A stretch of 64,000 nt of DNA from NCBI GenBank assembly GCA_036877525.1, contig JAZGTH010000071.1, positions 3,110,001 through 3,174,000 on the forward strand, written 5' to 3'. The notes under the pieces were generated by a model. The model ran no database searches. It was given only the letters and a program-made list of their open reading frames with translations, and was not told where the DNA came from. This DNA comes from Chromobotia macracanthus (lineage: Eukaryota > Chordata > Actinopteri > Cypriniformes > Botiidae). The translations under genes and the position numbers were made by a program. Shown one piece after another: positions 51,368 through 64,000 of the stretch; within the stretch, counting starts at the first letter, position 1; the number at the start of each line of letters is the position of its first letter.

Positions 51368-53827
51368 TCAAGAACCAATTTCAGATTGATTCTGATCCAG
51401 TGAGGGAATGGCAGTCAGCAACACGTTCTCCAGCGATACGTCTCTGCTTGTGTAGTATTTCAGGCTGGAGTCAAAACCTCTCTGCTGGAGGTAGAACACT
51501 CTGCCGTGGTCGATCAAAAGTTTACAGAGGCGTCCAATCTGTTCACGATCTTCAACCGACATCACACTGCAAGAACGTGAAGAAGAATTATTGACTAATA
51601 ATTCAGCAAATAATTCCGCCACTTATTGTATAATTAGTAGAAAACTTACCCATTGAGGGCATCCAGTACAGTTTCCTCGTTCTTTTCATGTTCTTCCTCT
51701 TCTTCTGTTTTACGCTCACTTGATTGCTCTGACATCTCAGAGATGAATCTCCTCATGCCGCATGTAGCCCAGCTGGACATGCGCTGAAAAGCAGCAAACT
51801 CCTGCGGCCCGAGACCTCGCTGCCTGAAGAACTCTTTCCCCACATAGTGTCTCCAGTCACAACGGTGGTGGCAACACAAAGCAATGGCCAGTCCTGATAC
51901 CACGAGGCCTTTATCGGTTCTTCTGCCTTCAGCTAGAGGAACCGGCTTCATCTCATCAGCAGCTCCTTGCTGGAGCTTCACACGCTTGGCTGGAGGTTCA
52001 TCATGTTCTTTTCTGCGTATGTGCTCAAATAAACACCTAAGGGCGAGATCTGTAGAGAGATGTTGATGCGGAGATGATGCTGCTTGGAATTTGCATTATC
52101 AACATCCGAGTTCCAGAAGGTTGTGGGATGTTTACCTGTTGCTGCTCCACAGAGGTGCTTTCCAACACCGACCACAGGAAGTCCTTTTTCTCTCAGGAGG
52201 GGAACGTTACGTAGATCAAGGTGCTGAATATCAACTTGCAGTCTATCAAACGTCGAATCTGCATTTTTGTGTTTGCCATCCACCTTAAAAACACAATCGA
52301 ACTGAAATTAAACGCAACCTTCATGCAAAAAGCAACACTGTGTTCTGTTTGAAGAAAGAACCAGGTTGTGTCAGTGACATCATACTTTGAAACGAGTACT
52401 GGATCGTTCCACGAGTAAAAAGTGGACATTTTCCACTGCCTCGAGAGCCATGTGAATCCAGTGTGACAGCTTTCCTTTCCCAGCACCAAACTCGATGTAG
52501 CATCTGTTTGGGCTGAGAAGTTCCAAAGCCTCCAGGTTTCCCAGGATTGAGGCCTGTTAAACAAAACATTGCAGACATCCTGAAAACAGCATTTATTAAT
52601 GGTACACATAGAGTTTGGATACACATAGAGTGTTACCTGTTGCTTTAGGTGTTTAAAGGCAGACTCTCCATTCTTTGGGTCCTTCAAAGACTCCTCCAGA
52701 GCAGAGTGTGAGAGCATGTTTTCAACAATCTTGGTGTTCAACCCTTGGGGAAACAGAAACATAAAAGTGTTTCATGTTATATTTTAGCACCTCTTATATT
52801 TACATTTTTTTATTTACAAAAATGACATTTTTACAAGCATTAAAACCACTATTTCATAATATTTCTCATATGCTTATTGTCATGTGTTAACAAACTAGTA
52901 ATTTTAAAATATCACAAAGACTATACTGTTCCGTTTTATGTGAATACCTTTCAATGCACTCTTGAGTTTCCCGATCAACTCATCCAGCTCCTCTTTGCTT
53001 CGATCAGCGATGGATATCTACATTAAAACATTATTATCAAGCACGGCTCTGTAACTCAAAGCCGCATCATAACTCTCCTGTACCTCTCCTGTGCTCTCAT
53101 CTTCACCTGTGCACCCAGCATTGATGTCCTTCACGTAATAAATCTGATTGCAACAGAAAACAAATCACGATGTTTATTACTGCACAACGAACACTGACAC
53201 GCAGGTTATTGATAATGCTGCTTAAGTTATGTAATATTTACAGACTGAATTACTTACAGGTTTTGGTTTCTCCTTGGAGTTGCATTTTTTCAGGTGTTTA
53301 GCCAAATTGTTTTCAAATACAGTACTGTTTGAAACAAGAGGAGAAAAGTTTTGATCATAACAGCATTAAATAGTTAATGGTGGGTTTGGTTTTGTGTTAA
53401 CTGTTGTAATGGCATCATGTATGGATTGGACTGAAGTTATTAATGATATTAAGTTAAATGCATACTCCTCTGTTATACTTGTTAAACTTGTGACAGTGGT
53501 TATTTTCTTACTGTTTGGGGTCCAGTGGACAGGGTATGCGCTTTTTCTCGCTGTCCTCACCCTGTATACAATAACATTAAAGATTGAAGCAGTTTAATGA
53601 ATAAACTCGCTACAGTGTGAAGCTTTTATTTGGGCCTGTTCTCTTTATGAAGGTAAGGCGTATGGACCGAGAACAAAAATGCATCGTAATGAGTTTGTTG
53701 TCAAACATACAGCATTTGCATGCTCCCCGCAGAAAGTTTTGCTCTTCCCAACTATCATCTTGCAGTATCGTTTCTTTTTCGCAACATAAAACGCGCAGCG
53801 TCCGGGTAAAGGCGCCGACCCCTCCAT
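51368..53827 (-). CDS. trmt13: tRNA:m4X modification enzyme TRM13 homologue (10 exons)
   Basis: Exons 5' to 3': 53711-53827, 53512-53561, 53258-53324, 53084-53143, 52948-53017, 52637-52743, 52386-52553, 52136-52283, 51650-52049, 51368-51566. The total is 1386 nt, 461 aa (human 481), in frame. The enzyme 2'-O-methylates position 4 of tRNAs (Gly, His, Pro) with SAM. An N-terminal CCCH finger (GRCAFYVAKKKRYCK...KTFCGEH) is followed by a CHHC finger (CPLDPKHTVFENNLAKHLKKC) made by exons 2 and 3. The methyltransferase has the SAM loop EFGAGKGKLSHW (about residues 178-189), GVGKHLCGAATD and IALCCHHRCDWRHYVGKEFF. An acidic low-complexity stretch (TEEEEEHEKNEE) precedes the last exon. MEGSAPLPGRC was chosen as the start; an in-frame ATG 11 codons upstream is possible. 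The promoter must lie in or against the minisatellite that begins at 53893. Confidence 0.95.
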
Positions 53828-53892
53828 GCTAGCGACGCAGCGGAATGACGTCATCCGCACGTTTCAAAATAAGAGTCCTAGTCGACGATTCA
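53828..53892 (-). promoter_or_regulatory. trmt13: Short unique sequence upstream of the trmt13 start
   Basis: Only 65 bp of non-repeat sequence separates the chosen start codon from the first minisatellite unit. It has several CpGs (gcgacgcagcggaatgacgt), including a tgacgt half-CRE. A core promoter could fit partly here. Confidence 0.4.
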
Positions 53893-56035
53893 ACATACAG
53901 AAATATCTCAAGCAGATATTATAGAAATAACTTACAACATGACATACAGAAATATCTCAAGCAGATATTATAGAAATAACTCACAACATGACATACAGAA
54001 ATATCTCAAGCAGATATTATAGAAATAACTCACAACATGACATACAGAAATATCTCAAGCAGATATTATAGAAATAACTCACAACATGACATACAGAAAT
54101 ATCTCAAGCAGATATTATAGAAATAACTTACAACATGACATACAGAAATATCTCAAGCAGATATTATAGAAATAACTCACAACATGACATACAGAAATAT
54201 CTCAAGCAGATATTATAGAAATAACTTACAACATGACATACAGAAATATCTCAAGCAGATATTATAGAAATAACTCACAACATGACATACAGAAATATCT
54301 CAAGCAGATATTATAGAAATAACTCACAACATGACATACAGAAATATCTCAAGCAGATATTATAGAAATAACTCACAACATGACATACAGAAATATCTCA
54401 AGCAGATATTATAGAAATAACTTACAACATGACATACAGAAATATCTCAAGCAGATATTATAGAAATAACTCACAACATGACATACAGAAATATCTCAAG
54501 CAGATATTATAGAAATAACTCACAACATGACATACAGAAATATCTCAAGCAGATATTATAGAAATAACTTACAACATGACATACAGAAATATCTCAAGCA
54601 GATATTATAGAAATAACTCACAACATGACATACAGAAATATCTCAAGCAGATATTATAGAAATAACTCACAACATGACATACAGAAATATCTCAAGCAGA
54701 TATTATAGAAATAACTTACAACATGACATACAGAAATATCTCAAGCAGATATTATAGAAATAACTCACAACATGACATACAGAAATATCTCAAGCAGATA
54801 TTATAGAAATAACTCACAACATGACATACAGAAATATCTCAAGCAGATATTATAGAAATAACTTACAACATGACATACAGAAATATCTCAAGCAGATATT
54901 ATAGAAATAACTCACAACATGACATACAGAAATATCTCAAGCAGATATTATAGAAATAACTTACAACATGACATACAGAAATATCTCAAGCAGATATTAT
55001 AGACACAATCCCATGACATACTGAAATATCTCAAGCAGATATTAAGAAATAACTCACAACATGACATACAGAAATATCTCAAGCAGATATTATAGAAATA
55101 ACTCACAACATGACATACAGAAATATCTCAAGCAGATATTATAGAAATAACTTACAACATGACATACAGAAATATCTCAAGCAGATATTATAGACAGAAC
55201 TCACAACATGACATACTGAAATATCTCAAGCAGATATTATAGACAGAACTCACAACATGACATACTGAAATATCTCAAGCAGATATTATAGACAGAACTC
55301 ACAACATGACATACTGAAATATCTCAAGCAGATATTATAGAAATAACTCACAACATGACATACAGAAATATCTCAAGCAGATATTATAGAAATAACTCAC
55401 AACATGACATACAGAAATATCTCAAGCAGATATTATAGAAATAACTCACAACATGACATACAGAAATATCTCAAGCAGATATTATAGAAATAACTCACAA
55501 CATGACATACAGAAATATCTCAAGCAGATATTATAGAAATAACTCACAACATGACATACTGAAATATCTCAAGCAGATATTATAGAAATAACTCACAACA
55601 TGACATACAGAAATATCTCAAGCAGATATTATAGAAATAACTTACAACATGACATACAGAAATATCTCAAGCAGATATTATAGAAATAACTTACAACATG
55701 ACATACAGAAATATCTCAAGCAGATATTATAGAAATAACTCACAACATGACATACAGAAATATCTCAAGCAGATATTATAGACAGAACTTACAACATGAC
55801 ATACAGAAATATCTCAAGCAGATATTATAGAAATAACTTACAACATGACATACAGAAATATCTCAAGCAGATATTATAGAAATAACTTACAACATGACAT
55901 ACAGAAATATCTCAAGCAGATATTATAGAAATAACTTACAACATGACATACAGAAATATCTCAAGCAGATATTATAGAAATAACTTACAACATAGCATAC
56001 AGAAATATCTCAAGCAGATATTACATAAATAACTT
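53893..56035. repeat. 49-bp minisatellite, about 44 copies
   Basis: The unit begins acatacagaaatatctcaag, continues cagatattatagaaataact and ends yacaacatg, 49 bp, head to tail for 2.1 kb with very few changes. Each unit holds the inverted repeat aatatct-caagc-agatatt (7-bp arms). Variants: C or T at one site (actcac/acttac), 'gacagaact' with 'catactg' in three adjacent copies near 55190-55310, and two disturbed units near 55000. With 49 not divisible by 3 and a stop in the unit, it is not coding. It sits between trmt13 and osbpl1a. Confidence 0.98.
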
Positions 56036-56189
56036 ACTTATGAACTCATACAAACCTTTTAAAGACATTTTGCCATTACAGCGTCATACCAAAATTCGTC
56101 CAAAAATCACGGTATTGTCATATAATTATACTATTAAATATATTTGTAATATAAATACAATTCAAGTTCAATGTACATTTTACAGGAGG

Positions 56190-56300
56190 CAAGTTTTTTC
56201 TCCAGCGTGACGACCGACTTCCGGACTTTTGACAACCGGAAGTGGACCGTCATCATGCGCGCTGTCGGTCAGCTGGTTATTTACATACGGCGGTGTGACA
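56190..56300 (+). promoter_or_regulatory. osbpl1a: Probable osbpl1a promoter with paired ETS sites
   Basis: Two strong ETS-type words in opposite orientation, gacttccgg (56216-56224) and accggaagtgg (56235-56245), stand 10 bp apart in a short CpG-rich island with gtgacgacc and catcatgcgcgctg. Such a cluster is typical of TATA-less housekeeping promoters. It lies 1.8 kb before the first osbpl1a coding exon. Confidence 0.5.
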
Positions 56301-56395
56301 GAGTTTGTGTGTGTGTGTGTTGATTTCACAGGGTTTGTGTGTTGATTTCACACAGTTTGTGTGTGTTGATTACACACAGTTTGTGTGTAGTTGCA
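56296..56395 (+). repeat. Short imperfect tandem repeat 'gtgtgttgatttcacacagttt'
   Basis: About four imperfect copies of a 25-bp GT-rich unit directly after the ETS pair, possibly within the 5' UTR of osbpl1a. The frame 56339-56689 starts in it and is not convincing. Confidence 0.7.
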
Positions 56396-58057
56396 CAACA
56401 CGTTCAGAGCTGTCTGTGTGTTTGTGAAGGACTTTGCACTGTTAGGAAAGACTCACACTTACACAAGCGGGAGGAGTGCAGGACCCACCGCATCACATGC
56501 CTGCTGAAATCTAACAAAAACAATTCATGCAGACCTGATGTTGATCTGTTTCCTGTTGATCTGTTTCCTGAAACCGCCGGAGTGACTCTGGATCAGGGAT
56601 GCTGCCTTTTTTCTTGGAAGTTCATGCCATGGTTTAACCACAAGCAATCGGCAAGTCTTTTTTTTTTTTTACTAAAACTAAAATTTTGACACTGAATGCT
56701 AATTTATTTGCAACTTTTATAGATATAGAATAGCCCCTAATAATAATAATAATAATAATAATACTTGTATTATTCAAAACTAAATGCGGAAACGTTTTGA
56801 ATGGGTTACTCTGGTCCAGCGCCTCACTATACAATACAAGATCGTAATTAGTAATAGCAATAGTAATAGTAATAGTAGTTTTATACGTAACTGGTGACAA
56901 CATTTAATAACATATACATGCGATGTGTTATTTGTTTATTTATTTAATAGTTAAAATGTAGATGTCTCAGCTCATGAGCAAAACGGCGGTGGGAGGTGAT
57001 AAACCGCATCCTGAAGACCAGATGTGGGTGGAAACAGTTTTATAAAGTTGTCATTGAGTTTTATTTCGTTATCTAGCAGGTTTATCGGGACTTATTTAAG
57101 TCCCCATAAGTTTAGCGGTGTAACTTGCTCTCATGTGCGGCGCGTCATCTTTGAAACGTGACGTATGCGTGTGATCTGGTTGCCATGGAAACGTCAATGC
57201 GTTATCATAGTCGATCGTAGTCGATCTGATCTTGCAGTCACGTGACACCGGCTCGAGCTGTAATGTTGACTTACTGAATTGATTTTCTCGACTTGCAAAC
57301 TCAGAAATCAAGTGTGCAATTGTGCACAATTGTGCCAGATCACAAGCATTTCTCAAGACCTTCAATGTTTTGTGCCATTTGTAGTTATTTTTAGTTTTTT
57401 CTAGGTTCTTTTTAGGTTGTTGACCTACATTGCACACAAAGAGAGCTTTATGTGTTATTGTACAGCTATAAAATAATCTTAATCGTTAATCTGCATGCCC
57501 AGATATTATTCTTGCTATTCTTGCTTCTTTCTTGAGGCTTGAACAGGCTGATGTCTTGATTGTTTGAAACGTATAACGTGAAGAATGAGTTCATACTGGC
57601 TTGTGTTGGTGGCCTTTTACAGGACGTTGATTATGATATTTCACATCATCAGATATAAGGTCAATATTTCCGTGGCTGGTTCATTAAATCATTGCAAGAA
57701 AATTCACGGATGTCAAAGGGGTGTCCTGTCAGCTCCTGTGCTGGAGGACATTTTCCTCCAGTTAAAAGAAAACAAGACAGGGAATGTATTATTCTGTTTT
57801 TAAGTATCGGCACAATGAAATGAAATGGATTTCAAAACGCTTTAGGTGTAAAGACTCGGTGAAAATCAAATTGAATCCGACATCACTAAGACTCAGTTAA
57901 TACGTCTGTAATTACCGTTTAGATTGTAATCATTTAGTTCTGCTGTTTGAACTTTTTATGTATTTATTTGTGATATCTGTGCTTTTAGCCTATTATTGTA
58001 TAGGTTTACAGTTTAACATGTTGCAGTTTGTGACGTGTTTGTGTTTTGTTCATAAAG
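56396..58057 (+). other. osbpl1a 5' non-coding region or first intron
   Basis: No coding exon is supported. A trinucleotide run (aat)n lies near 56739-56763. A small CpG-rich segment at about 56985-57260 with tgacgt and cacgtg words could be a second promoter. Frames at 57096-57437 and 57585-57803 lack recognisable similarity. Confidence 0.35.
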
Positions 58058-58059
58058 AA

Positions 58060-63265
<5,206 letters not shown>

Positions 63266-64000
63266 GTCAGTTGCATCTTACGATTGATAGTAAAAATAGA
63301 AAATCAAGTCAGAGACATGCCGCTTAATTGTGGATGACTTAAATTCAAATTCGAACCTGGATTTCCGGCACGAGCACCCAGGTCACCTCAACAGTTACGA
63401 CAAAGTATTTAATGTATTGCGTATTTAAAGCTACAATTTGTAACTTTTGGCTCTCTGTTTGAAACATAAACTGCAGGTTACTTTACATACTTTTCATTAC
63501 GTATGTTGAAATCAAATGAAATCAAACTGGCATTTCCTGCAAAATCAGACCCGACAGCTCAGATTATAAATCATTATTATAAACTTATCGTTAAAAATCG
63601 GGGTATGGTAAGGAGATGGTGTTGAAGACATATGTCATGTACTTGCTCAATAACTGATTTTTGTTTTCTTTAAATCAAAAAAGTTACAGATTACAGCTTT
63701 AAGAATAGAGGGTTTATTACATGCTTTCTACCTCTCCAAACGTTTCTACGCTCTACACAGTCAGGAATAAGAGCTTGTTGCATTTACAGTAAGCATTGCA
63801 GCTACTGTAAAATCACAATCAATCACATATATAATGTGTGAGAGCTTGTGATGAAATTTCTGGCTATTGTAATGAGCAATTGTTCATAAAGTGTTGCATA
63901 AGAGTGAGATACCTTATTCAGTAAAGTGTCCAATCACTTCCGACTGCGTGGCTCCTTTAAACGCCACCTGATCCCCGGCTCAGGTTTCCACGGGGAGCCT
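63266..64000. other. Start of the osbpl1a intron after coding exon 15
   Basis: Mostly AT-rich sequence without an osbpl1a exon in the needed phase. The last 90 bp are GC-richer; on the minus strand they read 17 codons after a cag acceptor-like word (63967 down to a TAA at 63914-63916), which may be the end of a convergent gene. I cannot name it. Confidence 0.35.

Noticed and set aside
53394..53597. Small hydrophobic plus-strand protein of 67 aa with a transmembrane-like segment
   Set aside because: It is antisense to trmt13 exon 2 (53512-53561), whose minus reading RIPCPLDPK is required for the CHHC zinc finger and fits phase and splice sites exactly.
53893..56035. CRISPR-like array
   Set aside because: Units are directly adjacent and nearly identical over all 49 bp; there are no variable spacers, and the context is a vertebrate genome.
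56339..56689. 116-aa plus frame after the ETS sites
   Set aside because: It starts in a GT-rich tandem repeat and ends in a T run; there is no similarity I recognise. More likely 5' UTR or intron.

Overview
This is vertebrate nuclear DNA: AT-rich, split by long introns with GT-AG boundaries, and full of microsatellites, tRNA-like SINEs and short palindromic DNA transposons. Several element families, including one whose ends read 'atagttcaccc', resemble families abundant in cyprinid fishes. Together with gene content this points to a teleost, probably a cypriniform. No bacterial, phage or viral genes were seen.

Layout, left to right: gpr88 (minus, 1-720, cut by the window edge); cdc14a (minus, coding span 3391-31294, 16 exons); rtca (minus, 37156-40263, 11 exons); dbt (plus, 41529-45399, 11 exons); an intronless Tctex1-domain dynein light chain gene (plus, 47368-47790); lrrc39 (plus, 48761-51044, middle exons missing); trmt13 (minus, 51368-53827, 10 exons); a 49-bp minisatellite of about 44 copies (53893-56035); and the 5' two fifths of osbpl1a (plus, 58060 to beyond the window, 15 coding exons seen). 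Exons were joined by splice consensus, reading phase and remembered human orthologues. Apart from lrrc39, all multi-exon models keep frame throughout and have near-orthologue lengths (cdc14a 596 aa, rtca 364, dbt 497, trmt13 461).

The order gpr88-cdc14a-rtca-dbt-lrrc39-trmt13, with orientations, is that of human 1p21.2 read in reverse. Two things break the match. The Tctex1 gene sits between dbt and lrrc39. Beyond trmt13, where human has SASS6, there is the minisatellite followed by osbpl1a, whose human orthologue is on chromosome 18. The array therefore lies on the synteny breakpoint, about 65 bp upstream of the trmt13 start codon.

The genes form no pathway: a GPCR, a dual-specificity phosphatase, an RNA 3'-phosphate cyclase, mitochondrial branched-chain keto acid dehydrogenase E2, a dynein light chain, a sarcomeric LRR protein, a tRNA 2'-O-methyltransferase and an oxysterol-binding protein. 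What they share is arrangement: rtca and dbt are head-to-head, and lrrc39 and trmt13 are tail-to-tail.

Two stretches look like assembly damage: an A/T homopolymer block at 4617-5037, and a G/A/T homopolymer patch near 49969-50107 inside lrrc39, beside a duplicated exon fragment. No unknown multi-gene system is evident. The most interesting features are the minisatellite at the breakpoint, the broken lrrc39, the inserted Tctex1 gene, a GC-AG intron in osbpl1a and two CAGCAG tandem acceptors in cdc14a.
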